Source: Novosphingobium sp. MD-1 (lineage in GTDB: Bacteria > Pseudomonadota > Alphaproteobacteria > Sphingomonadales > Sphingomonadaceae). From it: 64,000 nucleotides of DNA. A model generated the notes under the pieces. The model made no database searches. It saw only the letters and a program-made list of their open reading frames with translations, and was not told where the DNA came from. Where the stretch lies: contig NZ_BBXA01000034.1 of the NCBI RefSeq assembly GCF_001014975.1, forward strand, positions 1 to 64,000. The letters are read 5' to 3'. Positions 50,776-60,205 of this stretch are shown here, one piece after another (the first letter of the stretch is position 1; each line of letters starts with the position of its first letter). The translations under genes and the position numbers were made by a program.

Positions 50776-53211
50776 CTAGAACTTGGCGGACAGGCCCAGT
50801 CCATAGGTGCGGGGTGCGCCCAGCGTGGCAAGCGTCAGGCTAGGCAGCAGCGGCTGGGTGAAGGCCCCCGTATAGACCAGGCGGTTCGTGATGTTGCGTC
50901 CGAACGCATAGACCTTGAACGTATCGTTGGGGGCCCAGGTCAGATTGGCGTCGAGCGTGGCGAAGCCCCTCGCCCGGGAGGCATCGGTGAAATCGATGGT
51001 GAGGTAGCGCGACGACGAGAACTGGGTTGCTACGGTCGCATCGATCCGGCCTGCGCCGGCAAGCTGGAAGGTGTGAGTGTAGCTGGCAGTGCCCGAGAAT
51101 TTGGGCGCCCGCGGCAAGGGACGGCCGCTGCAGTCGATGATCGGGAACGGCGCTGCCGGCGTCACGCCGCAGGCGGTGGTCAGGCCGGCGACAGCACCGC
51201 CCGCCGGGTACACGAACGAGTCGAACTTGGTGTGGAGGTATTCCCCACCGATCTGCAGGCTGTCGTTGCTGGTGGGCCTCAGGGCCAGTTGCGCGTCAAG
51301 CCCATACACGGTCGCCCGGCCCGCATTGGTCAGCGCATTGGCGGCACCACCCACCCGGTTGAGCGTGGTGATGAACTCCTGCGCGTCCTTGTACTTCCAG
51401 TAAAAGCCTTCGAGATTCAGCTGGATGCGCCCGCCCGCGAAGCGGTTGCGCGAGCCTACCTCAAGCGCGCCGACCTGCTCGGGGTTGTAGAACGACGCGG
51501 TATTCACGGTGCCGGGCAGCGAGAAGGGATTGAACCCGCCGGACTTGTGACCTGTCGCGTAGGTCACGTAGACCATGTTCTGCGGCCCCAGGTCGTATTC
51601 GATGCCGACCTTGTAGGAGGCACGGCGGAAATTCCGCACGTTGGAGAAGCTGTCGCGAGGGCAGATCGCAGCAGCGCCGAAGCAGGGGCCACCCGGGAAG
51701 AAGACGGTGGCCGGATACTGGACGAGCCCCTGGCCCTCGATGGTCTTGTGGTCGACCGAATAGCGCAGCCCGGCGATCAGGCGCAACTCCGGTGTGACGC
51801 TGAACGTGGCCTGACCGAAGCCGGCGTAAGCGGTCGTGCCGAGATGGTAGAGCGTGACGTTGCCGCCCGCCACCAGGCCGGCATCGGCCCGTGTGGCGAT
51901 CGTCTGCCGCTCATCGAACAGATAGAACCCTGCCACGGCTTTCAGCCGGCTGTCGTCATAGGCGACCCGGGCCTCCAGCGACGCGGCATCGGACGCTTCG
52001 GGCTTGCCGAAGGGGGCGCTGTCGAAGGTGAAGATGATGTTGTTGCGGTAGTCGTTCCGGGTCCGCCGATAGGCCGGCAGGACCGTCACGGTGACGTTCC
52101 CGGTCTTCCAGTTGGCCTCGCCGCTGAAGTTCAGGAAGCGGTTGTTCACGTGCAGGTTCGTGCCGAAGTAGGATCCGCTCGGCGGAGAGTAGAGCGAACT
52201 CGTGCCGGCCGGGCAGAAGCCCTGTTGCCCCACGATCGGAGCGACGCCGGCCAACGTAGCGGCCAGGGCCAGGTTGGCATTGGGCGCACACCGGTTCAGG
52301 GCCGCCGCCATGCCATAGTAGATCGCCGAAAGTGAAGGGTCGGTGCCGTTGGCGCGCGGATCGGACGGCAGCGCAACGCCAAGCTTCGCGAGGGTTGCCG
52401 CGATCGAGGGAGCGACCCCTTTGAACACGGCCGCCGAACCCATTCCACCGATGTGCGAATAGTCTCCCGAAAGGCGCAAGTTGAAGTTCGCGCTCGGCTC
52501 CCAGTAGAGCTGCAGACGGACGCTTTCGTGCTTGTCGTCGTCGGTGCCGCCATACGAGTAGCCGTTGCGATGGACGATCTGGAAGGCGCCGCGCGCCGCC
52601 ACGGTCGACCCCAGGGGCAAGTTCACTGCACCTTCGGCTTTCACCAGATCGAAGTTACCGCCCTCGAAAGCGACGTTGCCGCTGGTTTCGCCGAGCTTGG
52701 GCTTGGCCGTGACGAGGTTGACCGCCCCGCCGCTGGCGTTGCGGCCATACAGCGTCCCCTGCGGCCCCTTGAGCACCTCGATGCGCTCCAGGTCGAAGAA
52801 ATTGCCTTCGATGGCTTGCGACCGGGCAACGTAGACGCCGTCCACGTTGGTCGCCACCGCCGGATTGGTGATCGGCGTCGAGGTGAAGTCCCCCACGCCA
52901 CGGATGTAAATCTGGGTTGCGGCGCCCCCTTGCCCGATGACGACGCCCGGAGCCAGCTTCGAGATGTCACGCGCCTGATTGACGCCGGCCGAGCGAAGGG
53001 CCTCGCCCGAGAACACCTGGATCGCCACCGACGAGCGCTGCACCGATTCCGAACGCCGCTGAGCCGTCACGACGATGTCCGGCACGCCACCGTTGGCCGG
53101 CTGGTCTGCCTCGGCAGCGCCTGCCTCTGCCGCGCTTGCGGACAGGGGCAGGCTCATGAGAGCGGCAGCGATGCAGAGCGCGGATGCTCCGCCGTGATGA
53201 AAGCGCGTCAT
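50776..53211 (-). CDS. TonB-dependent receptor (second cluster)
   Basis: An 811-residue receptor from the ATG at 53211 (GGGAGAGAACC upstream). Signal peptide ends LPLSASAAEA. Plug: DIVVTAQRRSESVQRSSVAI, IYIRGVGDFTSTPITNPAV, IEVLKGPQGTLYGRNASGGA. Barrel ends RTYGLGLSAKF with terminal Phe. Divergent from the VOC-FAH-IclR-MFS operon across a GTCCGG-N3-CCGGAC palindrome, so it probably imports that pathway's substrate. Confidence 0.94.
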   Translation of the reverse strand: MTRFHHGGASALCIAAALMSLPLSASAAEAGAAEADQPANGGVPDIVVTAQRRSESVQRSSVAIQVFSGEALRSAGVNQARDISKLAPGVVIGQGGAATQIYIRGVGDFTSTPITNPAVATNVDGVYVARSQAIEGNFFDLERIEVLKGPQGTLYGRNASGGAVNLVTAKPKLGETSGNVAFEGGNFDLVKAEGAVNLPLGSTVAARGAFQIVHRNGYSYGGTDDDKHESVRLQLYWEPSANFNLRLSGDYSHIGGMGSAAVFKGVAPSIAATLAKLGVALPSDPRANGTDPSLSAIYYGMAAALNRCAPNANLALAATLAGVAPIVGQQGFCPAGTSSLYSPPSGSYFGTNLHVNNRFLNFSGEANWKTGNVTVTVLPAYRRTRNDYRNNIIFTFDSAPFGKPEASDAASLEARVAYDDSRLKAVAGFYLFDERQTIATRADAGLVAGGNVTLYHLGTTAYAGFGQATFSVTPELRLIAGLRYSVDHKTIEGQGLVQYPATVFFPGGPCFGAAAICPRDSFSNVRNFRRASYKVGIEYDLGPQNMVYVTYATGHKSGGFNPFSLPGTVNTASFYNPEQVGALEVGSRNRFAGGRIQLNLEGFYWKYKDAQEFITTLNRVGGAANALTNAGRATVYGLDAQLALRPTSNDSLQIGGEYLHTKFDSFVYPAGGAVAGLTTACGVTPAAPFPIIDCSGRPLPRAPKFSGTASYTHTFQLAGAGRIDATVATQFSSSRYLTIDFTDASRARGFATLDANLTWAPNDTFKVYAFGRNITNRLVYTGAFTQPLLPSLTLATLGAPRTYGLGLSAKF

Positions 53212-53285
53212 GCGGTTCTCTCCCTTGGCTTTTGCGGGTTCTTGATCGCGGCGCGCCGCTGCTGTCCAGCGGCGGCGGAGCATGT

Positions 53286-53300
53286 GTCCGGCAGCCGGAC
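53286..53300. promoter_or_regulatory. Candidate IclR operator 1 (GTCCGG-N3-CCGGAC)
   Basis: GTCCGG-CAG-CCGGAC, within the larger perfect 17-base palindrome TGTCCGGCAGCCGGACA (53285-53301). It sits between the divergent TonB receptor and the VOC gene. The same half-sites with 3-base spacing recur upstream of the LLM monooxygenase. Confidence 0.6.
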
Positions 53301-53375
53301 AGACGTGGGAAGTTGGTCGCGGACCCGCGTGGAGCCCGTTTATAGCCCGCTCAACGAAAGCGCCCGGAGAGCCCC

Positions 53376-53819
53376 ATGCCGATCGTCCAAGGAATTCATC
53401 ACCTCAAGCTGCCGGTGTCCGACCTGGCGCGGTCGCTTGCCTTCTACGAGCGCGTGTTCGCCGCGCGCCGCATTCCCGAAGCCGACCATCGGCGCGAAGC
53501 GGATGGCGCGCTTTACGCTCACATCCTGATCATGCCGGGCTGGGGCACGCTGCTCGAATTGCGGCTCGATCCGTCGCGCGCGCGCGCCCACGCCCGCTTC
53601 AACCCCATTGTCCTTTCGGTGACGGACCGCGCAGCGCTGCAGGAGTGGCGCGCGCACCTGACCGAGCTGGCCGTGCCGCACTCCGAGGAGATCACCGCGA
53701 TCCAGGCCTGGCTGATCGTGGTCGAGGACCCCGACGGACACCGCCTGCGCCTCTACACCGAAGAGAAACATGGCCCCGAGATGAAGCCCGACGAAGGCAA
53801 TCCCTGGCTGGCCGACTGA
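53376..53819 (+). CDS. VOC-family (glyoxalase/dioxygenase-like) protein
   Basis: A 147-residue single-domain VOC protein: VQGIHHLKLPVSDLARSLAFYERVF at the start (in parts), YAHILIMPG, FNPIVLSVTD and VVEDPDGHRLRLYTEE at the end. Metal ligands of this fold would include His9 and the Glu of RLYTEE. Specific activity is not readable. First gene of the plus-strand operon. Confidence 0.9.
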   Translation: MPIVQGIHHLKLPVSDLARSLAFYERVFAARRIPEADHRREADGALYAHILIMPGWGTLLELRLDPSRARAHARFNPIVLSVTDRAALQEWRAHLTELAVPHSEEITAIQAWLIVVEDPDGHRLRLYTEEKHGPEMKPDEGNPWLAD

Positions 53820-53867
53820 ACCCGCCGGCGTGCGGCCCCATTACCCGGAAATTCGAAGGTAGAACCG

Positions 53868-54764
53868 ATGGAATATGCACTGGGAACTGTGCTGCTCGAC
53901 TCTCGCCCGGTCGCCGCCTTGGCCGCCCAGAATGGCTGGTGGCGCCTTGATCGCGTGGTCGCGGACGTGGCCGAGGGAGGGTTGCGCGCCATGATGCCAC
54001 ACTGGAGCAGACTGATCGGCACGCTCGACCACCTGCCGGACGAACCGTTGCCCGCAGCGGCGCGGATAGACCAACCCCGGGTGCTCGCGCCACTGCTTTA
54101 CCCCAACAAGCTGGTCTGTGTCGGCGCGGTCTATCGCGACCATCTCGAGCAGATGAACCTTCCGGCCGAACGCTGGGAGAAGATGCCGCTGTTCCTGCGC
54201 CCACCCACCACATCTATCGTCGGGCCGGGCCGCACCATCCGGATCCCCTGGAACGTCTCGCAATTCGACTGGGAGATCGAGCTGGCGGTCGTCCTGGCCC
54301 AGCCACTCCGCAACGCGACGGAAGCTCAGGCCGTTGCGGCGATTGCCGGGTATACGGTCGGGATCGACTTCGGCGCCCGCGACCTGCTGGACCGCGGCTC
54401 GGCCATCGGGATCGACCTCGTCCGCGCGAAGGCGCAGGACAGTTGGGCTCCGATGGGGCCGTGCATCCGCCCGGCCGGGCAGATTGCCGCGCCGCAGGAC
54501 CTAAGACTCCGGCTGTGGGTGAACGGCGAGCTGAAGCAGGACAGCACAACCGCCAACATGTTGTTCCCGATCGCCGAACAACTCGCCACCATCAGCCACA
54601 TCATCTCGCTCGAGCCGGGCGACGTGGTCTTCTCCGGATCGCCCGCCGGCTCTGCGCGCAGCGAGAGCGAGTTCCTGAAGCCGGGCGATCGGGTCAGGGC
54701 GGAGATCGAAGGCATAGGTACGCTGGAGGTGGAAACCTATGGCGACGAGCCGGAGGCACAATGA
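53868..54764 (+). CDS. Fumarylacetoacetate hydrolase family protein
   Basis: A 298-residue FAH-fold enzyme: NKLVCVGAVYRDHLEQMNLP, FDWEIELAVVL with the metal-binding Glu pair, YTVGIDFGARDL and VFSGSPAGSARSES. The family hydrolyses C-C bonds of acylpyruvates or decarboxylates/hydrates related acids in aromatic meta-cleavage routes. Its stop overlaps the IclR start. Confidence 0.92.
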   Translation: MEYALGTVLLDSRPVAALAAQNGWWRLDRVVADVAEGGLRAMMPHWSRLIGTLDHLPDEPLPAAARIDQPRVLAPLLYPNKLVCVGAVYRDHLEQMNLPAERWEKMPLFLRPPTTSIVGPGRTIRIPWNVSQFDWEIELAVVLAQPLRNATEAQAVAAIAGYTVGIDFGARDLLDRGSAIGIDLVRAKAQDSWAPMGPCIRPAGQIAAPQDLRLRLWVNGELKQDSTTANMLFPIAEQLATISHIISLEPGDVVFSGSPAGSARSESEFLKPGDRVRAEIEGIGTLEVETYGDEPEAQ

Positions 54765-55639
54765 TCTGCGCCCCGACGCAGGTGCCCCCGGTTTGCATAC
54801 CCACGGCCCCACGCGCTACGTTTGCCCGCATGGCCGGGCAAACCAATCGGACCGATCCGCGCGACGATGCGGCTCCCATGCGAACGGTGCTGCGCACCAT
54901 GGAAGTCCTGCGTGCGCTCAACACGCGCAACGGCGCGACCGTCACCGAGTTGAGCCGCCGCACCGGCATATCGCGGCCCGCGCTCTACCGCATGCTCGAG
55001 ACGCTGCGCGAGGCAGGTTATGTCGGGCTCGACCTGTCGCGGCGGCGCTATGGTCTGACCATGCTCATCCGCGGCCTGGCCGAAGGCTTCAACGAGGAAG
55101 ACTGGATCACGGAAGTCGCGCGCCCGGTTCTCAGGAAGCTGCAGAAGCAGGTGCTCTGGCCGGTCGACCTGGGCATCTTCATGGACAACCTCATGTGGAT
55201 CCGGGAGACGACGCGCGCCTCCAGCACCCTCACGATCGACCGCGGCGTCGTCGGAAATCGCCTGCCCGTGCTGCGCGCCGCGACGGGGCGCGCCTATCTG
55301 GCCTTCTGCGGTGCCGATGAACGTGCCCAGATCGTGGCCAATCTCATCGAGGCGCGCGAGCCGGGGCACGAGTTCGCCGCGGATCGTCCGGCTTTCGAAG
55401 CCATGCTGGATCGGATCCGGGCCAATGGATATGGCGAACGCTTCGGCGAGGAGCCGCACGAATCCGGCGCCATCGCGGTTCCGATCCTGGCCGGCGATCG
55501 CGTGCTCGGCTGCGTCAACATGACGTTCATTCGCCGCAGCATGGGGCCGCAGGAAGCGGCCGCGCGATACCTCGGCCAGATGCGGCAGGCCGCAGCGGAA
55601 ATCGCCTCGGGCGCTGCTTCGCTCGGCGCCGACAGCTAA
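54761..55639 (+). CDS. IclR-family regulator
   Basis: A 292-residue regulator. HTH: TVLRTMEVLRALNTRNGATV, TELSRRTGISRPALYRMLET. Effector domain: LRAATGRAYLAFCGADERAQ, SGAIAVPILAGDRVLGCVNM. Start ATG 54761 overlaps the FAH stop (ATGA) and has GGAGG 5 bases upstream; MAGQTN at 54830 is possible. It probably controls this cluster through the GTCCGG-N3-CCGGAC palindromes. Confidence 0.92.
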   Translation: MICAPTQVPPVCIPTAPRATFARMAGQTNRTDPRDDAAPMRTVLRTMEVLRALNTRNGATVTELSRRTGISRPALYRMLETLREAGYVGLDLSRRRYGLTMLIRGLAEGFNEEDWITEVARPVLRKLQKQVLWPVDLGIFMDNLMWIRETTRASSTLTIDRGVVGNRLPVLRAATGRAYLAFCGADERAQIVANLIEAREPGHEFAADRPAFEAMLDRIRANGYGERFGEEPHESGAIAVPILAGDRVLGCVNMTFIRRSMGPQEAAARYLGQMRQAAAEIASGAASLGADS

Positions 55640-56853
55640 TGCAGGCCGGCAGCGCCTTTCGCGCCGAATTGCGCGAAGGATGGCACGAACTCGCCGCTGC
55701 CACCTTCGGGCTGGCCTTCGGGGTGGCAGGCTATACCGCCATCTCCAGCCTGTTCTTCCTGTCGCTCAGGCAGGAGTTCGGGTGGAGCAGCTCCGCGGCG
55801 GGCGTGGCCTTCCTGGTCCTGCCACTCACCGCCTGCATCCTGCCTCTCGTCGGCAGGCTGACCGATCGCTTCGGCGTTGCGGCTGTGGCAGGTCTCTCCG
55901 CCATCGCGCAACTTTGTGCATACCTTGCCCTGGCCGCGCAAAGCGGTGCGCTGTCGTGGTACTTCGTCGCCTTTCTCGTGCTCAACCTATTGGGGTCGGG
56001 GACCGGCCCGGTAACGTACACACGCCTGATCACGAGGCGTTTCAGCCGTGCCCGAGGCACGGCGCTGGCGCTGGCGCAATTCGGCATTGCCGGATTTGCC
56101 GTCATTCTTCCCCCGGTGGTTGCCGCCGTGATCGAAGGCAGCGGGTGGCGGACTGCCTACCTTGGCCTGGCCGGTCTCACCGCGCTCGGCGCCGCTGTCG
56201 CGCAGATTCTCATGCGCCGGGACAGGACGGGTGGCGCGCAGACGAGGACGGGCGGCGAGCAGGCTGATCCGCGACTGGTGCGGCAATTGACGAGCGAGGC
56301 AATTCACAGTCGTCCGTTCTGGGTGCTGATCGCCGCAGTCTTCGCGCTGAGCGCGGGCTCGCTGGGCGTCGTGACGCAATTCCAGCCGATCCTCGCGCTG
56401 CGTGGCCTGTCCATGCATCAGGGCGGATGGCTCCTCTCGCTTCTGGCCGGCTCCGTCATGGCCAGCCGAATCGTGACCGGCCTCGTGCTGGACCGGTCTG
56501 CGCCGGCTCTGTGGGCGGCGGCTATCGTGCTGATCGCCGCCGGCGGGGCCGCTATCCTTGCTGTCGCCGGGACGAACGTGGCCGTCATCGCCGCCGGCAT
56601 CGTCCTGTTCGGCGCCAGCGTCGGGGCGGAACTCGACCTGATGAGCTTCTTCTGCGCCCGCCAGTTCGATCTGCGCGCCTACTCGTCGATCTACGGGCTG
56701 CTGGCCATGGGATTCTACATCGGCATGGCCGCCGGAGCAGCGGCCTTCGGCGCGATCTTCGATCTGTTCGGCCGCGCTGAGCCGGCGCTGTGGTCGAGCG
56801 TGCTGTGCTTCATCTTTGCCGCAGGACTGTTCGCGACCCTGCATCGGCGCTGA
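55639..56853 (+). CDS. MFS transporter (monocarboxylate/oxalate-formate-antiporter-like)
   Basis: A 404-residue permease with 12 helices. Segments TRLITRRFSRARGTALALAQ and FGVAAVAGLSAIAQ resemble the MCT/OFA group, as does GRLTDRFGV. TAATG joins it to the iclR stop. It probably imports the acidic substrate or an intermediate of this pathway. Confidence 0.88.
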   Translation: MQAGSAFRAELREGWHELAAATFGLAFGVAGYTAISSLFFLSLRQEFGWSSSAAGVAFLVLPLTACILPLVGRLTDRFGVAAVAGLSAIAQLCAYLALAAQSGALSWYFVAFLVLNLLGSGTGPVTYTRLITRRFSRARGTALALAQFGIAGFAVILPPVVAAVIEGSGWRTAYLGLAGLTALGAAVAQILMRRDRTGGAQTRTGGEQADPRLVRQLTSEAIHSRPFWVLIAAVFALSAGSLGVVTQFQPILALRGLSMHQGGWLLSLLAGSVMASRIVTGLVLDRSAPALWAAAIVLIAAGGAAILAVAGTNVAVIAAGIVLFGASVGAELDLMSFFCARQFDLRAYSSIYGLLAMGFYIGMAAGAAAFGAIFDLFGRAEPALWSSVLCFIFAAGLFATLHRR

Positions 56854-56855
56854 GC

Positions 56856-56870
56856 GTCCGGAGACCGGAC
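56856..56870. promoter_or_regulatory. Candidate IclR operator 2 (GTCCGG-N3-CCGGAC)
   Basis: GTCCGG-AGA-CCGGAC directly after the MFS stop and 73 bases upstream of the monooxygenase start. Half-sites and spacing are identical to operator 1. Confidence 0.6.
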
Positions 56871-56942
56871 ACCTCCGCCATGGCCGATTGCCCGTCCGCT
56901 GGATGTCCGAGAAGGTGACGGGGACAATCGGAGAGGATGGCA

Positions 56943-58298
56943 ATGCCCCAGCATTCACGCATGAAACTCGCTCTGCTGATGACCGGCACGGGCACGCATA
57001 TCGCCTCGTGGAGGATGGCCGGGGCGCCGGTCGGTCGCGCCACGGATGTCGGCTGGTTCGCCGAAGTCGCCCGAAAAGCGGAGCAGGCGTGCTACGATAT
57101 GCTGTTCATTGCCGATTCCCTGTATGTGAACGATCATCCGACCGGGATGGAACTGCGTCATCCGCGGCATGCCCACCTCTCGCTGGAGCCCGTTACCCTG
57201 CTCGCGGCACTAGCCATGGTGACAGACAGGATCGGGCTCGCGGCGACTATTTCGACCACGTACAACGCGCCGTACGGAGTTGCGCGGGCGCTGGCCTCAC
57301 TCGATCACATAAGTCGCGGTCGTGCGGGCTGGAATGTTGTGACATCGCAATCCGATCTCGAAGCGCGCAACCATGGAGTGGACCTTCATGCCGGCCATGC
57401 CGAGCGCTATGCTCGCGCCGGAGCTTTCGTCGATGTGGTAAAGGGGCTGTGGGACAGCTGGGAAGAAGACGCGGTGTTGGGCGACCAAACCGCTGGCGTG
57501 GCAGTGGACCCGGGGCGCTTCCACCGGCTAGGTCATCGGGGAGACTTCTTCAGCGTCGCCGGTCCGCTGAACGTGCCACGCCCTCCGCAGGGCCATCCGC
57601 TGGTCATCCAGGCCGGTTCATCCGGTCCCGGCCAGGCGCTCGCGGCTAGCAGTGCCGACGTGGTATTCACCGCGCAGGAGGACAAGGCGAATGCCCGGCG
57701 GTTCTATGCCGGCATGAAGGATCAAGCCGCTGCCGCCGGTCGCGATCCCGATCAGCTCGTGGTGATGCCCGGCGTCATGGCGGTGGTGGCCGAGACGCAG
57801 GGCGAGGCGGAAGACCGGTTCGCCAGTCTCCAGTCGCTGATCCATCCGAAGGCCGGCGTGGCCTTGCTGAGCAACCTGCTGGGCGACATCGACCTGTCCA
57901 ACCTCGATGTCGACGGACCCATGCCAGCGATCGACCAGACGAACGCGTCGAAGAGCCGGCTCGAGATGATGCACCGGATGGGCATCACCCAGGGAATGAC
58001 GGTACGCCAGGCCTATGAGGCGCTTGCACCAGGGCGGGGACATCTGACGCTGGTGGGCTCGGCCAGGGACGTCGCGGACACCCTGTGCGACTGGCATGCC
58101 GATGGCGCGGCCGACGGGTTCATGCTGGTTCCCGCTGTGGTTCCGTACGCGGAAGACGAGTTTGCGAAGCGCGTGATACCGCTGTTAAGGCAACGCGGCG
58201 TTTCCCAGTCCGAATATGGCTCGGGTACGCTGCGCCAGATGCTTGGAGTTGCGACCCCCGCCAATCGCTTCAGATGCCGCGAGAATGCAGCAACTTAG
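56943..58298 (+). CDS. LLM-class flavin monooxygenase (NtaA/SnaA/DszA type)
   Basis: A 451-residue FMN-reduced-dependent monooxygenase. Motifs: DMLFIADSLYVNDHPT, LEPVTLLAALAMVTDRIGL, HISRGRAGWNVVTSQSD, PLVIQAGSSGPGQALAA. Start ATG 56943 has GAGAGG 6 bases upstream; the ATG at 56937 overlaps that site. It needs a flavin reductase not seen here. The family oxidises aminopolycarboxylates, thiophenes, alkanes and others. It has its own palindrome and probably promoter. Confidence 0.92.
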   Translation: MPQHSRMKLALLMTGTGTHIASWRMAGAPVGRATDVGWFAEVARKAEQACYDMLFIADSLYVNDHPTGMELRHPRHAHLSLEPVTLLAALAMVTDRIGLAATISTTYNAPYGVARALASLDHISRGRAGWNVVTSQSDLEARNHGVDLHAGHAERYARAGAFVDVVKGLWDSWEEDAVLGDQTAGVAVDPGRFHRLGHRGDFFSVAGPLNVPRPPQGHPLVIQAGSSGPGQALAASSADVVFTAQEDKANARRFYAGMKDQAAAAGRDPDQLVVMPGVMAVVAETQGEAEDRFASLQSLIHPKAGVALLSNLLGDIDLSNLDVDGPMPAIDQTNASKSRLEMMHRMGITQGMTVRQAYEALAPGRGHLTLVGSARDVADTLCDWHADGAADGFMLVPAVVPYAEDEFAKRVIPLLRQRGVSQSEYGSGTLRQMLGVATPANRFRCRENAAT

Positions 58299-58402
58299 CG
58301 GGGCAGCAGCAGTGTTGGGCCGGCGTGCGGTATGGAGCTGGCGCAGTCGTCGGCGTCGACCGTGTTGCAGCGAATGGTTGTCATCGAGGCTGCGCTTGGT
58401 CG

Positions 58403-58435
58403 AACGCGCTGCCCGGCGCCGACGGGCAGCGCGTT
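58403..58435. terminator. Strong bidirectional terminator
   Basis: AACGCGCTGCCCG (58403-58415) pairs perfectly with CGGGCAGCGCGTT (58423-58435) around a 7-base loop. It sits just before the end of the convergent enoyl-CoA hydratase gene and after the monooxygenase. Confidence 0.75.
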
Positions 58436-58438
58436 GCG

Positions 58439-59209
58439 TCACCCCTCTGCGGCCATGGAGCGCGCAACGTCAGCGGCGCTGATACCCTCCAGCGCGAGGC
58501 CGAATCCGGTGCCTTCATCGATCAGGCGGCGTAACGTCTGGGTCAGGGCGATACGCGTGTAGCGACCGGTCAGCGGCGGCAGGGCGGCGATGCCATCGGC
58601 GATCTCATGGGCGCGGGCGAGCAGGCGATCGGCGGGCACGATCTCGTTCACGACGCCATAGTCCTTCGCGGTCTTGGCATCGAGTGCCTGCCGGGTGAGC
58701 AGGAAATAGCGGCCGCGGACCGATCCTATCGCGTGGGGCCAAAGGACGTGCACGCCGTCACCGGGCACGATGCCGAATTCGAAATGCGGCTTGTCCTGAA
58801 ACACGGTTTCGGGCGTGGCGAGGATGATGTCCGTCAGCAGCGCATATTCGCTATGCAGAAGCACCGGCCCATTCAACGCGGTGATCATCGGCACCTCGAT
58901 ATCGAGGATGTTCGACAGCACCTTGCGGCCCTCGCGCAGGATCTTGTCGTAGCCTTGAGGGGTGAAAAAGTCGAAACCCTCGGGATTGATCGCGTCCATG
59001 AAAGCGTCGCCGGAGCCGGTCAGGATCACCGCGCGATTCTCGCGATCCTCACCAATCTCATGAAATAGCTCGACGAACTGCTCGTGCGTGTGCCCGTTGA
59101 ATACGAGCTTGCCGCCGTCGGTGTGTAGCGCAACTTCGAGCACGCCATTCTTCTTGCGGGTAAGGCGGGCGTTGGAGAAGGCGTCGCGATAGGTGTCGAA
59201 CGTTGCCAT
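58439..59209 (-). CDS. Enoyl-CoA hydratase/isomerase family protein
   Basis: A 256-residue crotonase-fold protein: FNGHTHEQFVELFHEIGEDR, AVILTGSGDAFMDAI, MITALNGPVLLHSEYALLTD. The second catalytic Glu position of canonical hydratases (FGIVPGDGVHVLWP region) reads differently, with PGDG in place of the usual GPG-x-x-E context. It may therefore be an isomerase, hydrolase or C-C lyase member. ATG 59209 has GAGGATC upstream. It stands between LysR and the LLM gene. Confidence 0.85.
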   Translation of the reverse strand: MATFDTYRDAFSNARLTRKKNGVLEVALHTDGGKLVFNGHTHEQFVELFHEIGEDRENRAVILTGSGDAFMDAINPEGFDFFTPQGYDKILREGRKVLSNILDIEVPMITALNGPVLLHSEYALLTDIILATPETVFQDKPHFEFGIVPGDGVHVLWPHAIGSVRGRYFLLTRQALDAKTAKDYGVVNEIVPADRLLARAHEIADGIAALPPLTGRYTRIALTQTLRRLIDEGTGFGLALEGISAADVARSMAAEG

Positions 59210-59306
59210 GATGTGATCCTCGATTTTCGGGCCTCCGGAAGCGGTGGCGTGAGGTCCGGCTAGGCTGTTCGAGGTCGCCACGGACGATAGCGCGAGGCGA
59301 TAAGGC

Positions 59307-60203
59307 TTATGCCTCGCCGGAATAGCTGCCCGTCATTGCCCCTTCCACAAAGCTCGCGAACTGGCGCGCCTTGGCGCTCGCCATTCTCCCGGCCGGAAAA
59401 ACGGCCCAAAGGTCGATCGGTGGAAGCTTCCAGTCGGTGAGCACCCGCTTGACCGCGCCGCTCGCCAGTTCCGGCATGAACATCCAGTCCGAGCCTATCG
59501 TAAGGCCCATGTCGGCCAACACCGCCGCGCGCAGTCCTTCGGCTGCGCTTACCCGCAGCCGGCCGCTCACCGTGACCGATGCTACCGCTCCGTCCCGCCT
59601 GAACGACCACATGTTCGACAACTGGCTGTAGATGATCGTCTCATGCTCGGCCAGGTCGGCGGGGGTGAGCGGTTCTCCGACGCGCGCGAGGTAGCTGGGG
59701 GTCGCAAACACAGAGCGACCGCCCGTCGCCAGCTTGCGCGCGACTGCGGACGAGTCGGGCAGCGCGCCCATACGAAGCGAGATGTCGATCCCCTCGGCGA
59801 CCAGATCGATGACACGATCATCAAGGATAACATCGATCTCCAGCTCCGGATGGTGTTCCAGGAAATGCGGCAGGAGCGGGATGATATGAATCCGTGCGAA
59901 GGTGGTCGCCGCCGAAACGCGCAAGCACCCTGACAATCCGGCGCCCGCACCGCGCGCGGCAAGCTCGGCTTCGTCCGCCTCCTGAAGAGCGGTCTTGGCA
60001 CGCTCGTAGAAGCGCTGACCGGCCTCGGTGGGTGTCAGTCCATGGGTGGAACGGATCAGCAGGCTGACCTGAAGCCTCCCTTCGAGCTGCGCGATCGTCT
60101 TGGAAACGGCCGGCTGGCCGACGTTGAGCTGGCGCGCGGCAGCCGAGAAGGAGCCGGTCTCTACCACCCGCACAAGGGTTAACATTGCCTGATACCGGTC
60201 CAT
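59307..60203 (-). CDS. LysR-family regulator
   Basis: A 298-residue LysR protein: HTH VVETGSFSAAARQLNVGQPA, VSKTIAQLEGRLQVSLLIRS, then a periplasmic-binding-like effector domain (LRVSAATTFARIHIIPLLPH). Its Shine-Dalgarno AAGGAGG is embedded in the palindrome CATTCC-N5-GGAATG, pointing to autoregulation. Divergent from the GST-OYE genes. Confidence 0.93.
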   Translation of the reverse strand: MDRYQAMLTLVRVVETGSFSAAARQLNVGQPAVSKTIAQLEGRLQVSLLIRSTHGLTPTEAGQRFYERAKTALQEADEAELAARGAGAGLSGCLRVSAATTFARIHIIPLLPHFLEHHPELEIDVILDDRVIDLVAEGIDISLRMGALPDSSAVARKLATGGRSVFATPSYLARVGEPLTPADLAEHETIIYSQLSNMWSFRRDGAVASVTVSGRLRVSAAEGLRAAVLADMGLTIGSDWMFMPELASGAVKRVLTDWKLPPIDLWAVFPAGRMASAKARQFASFVEGAMTGSYSGEA

Positions 60204-60205
60204 GC

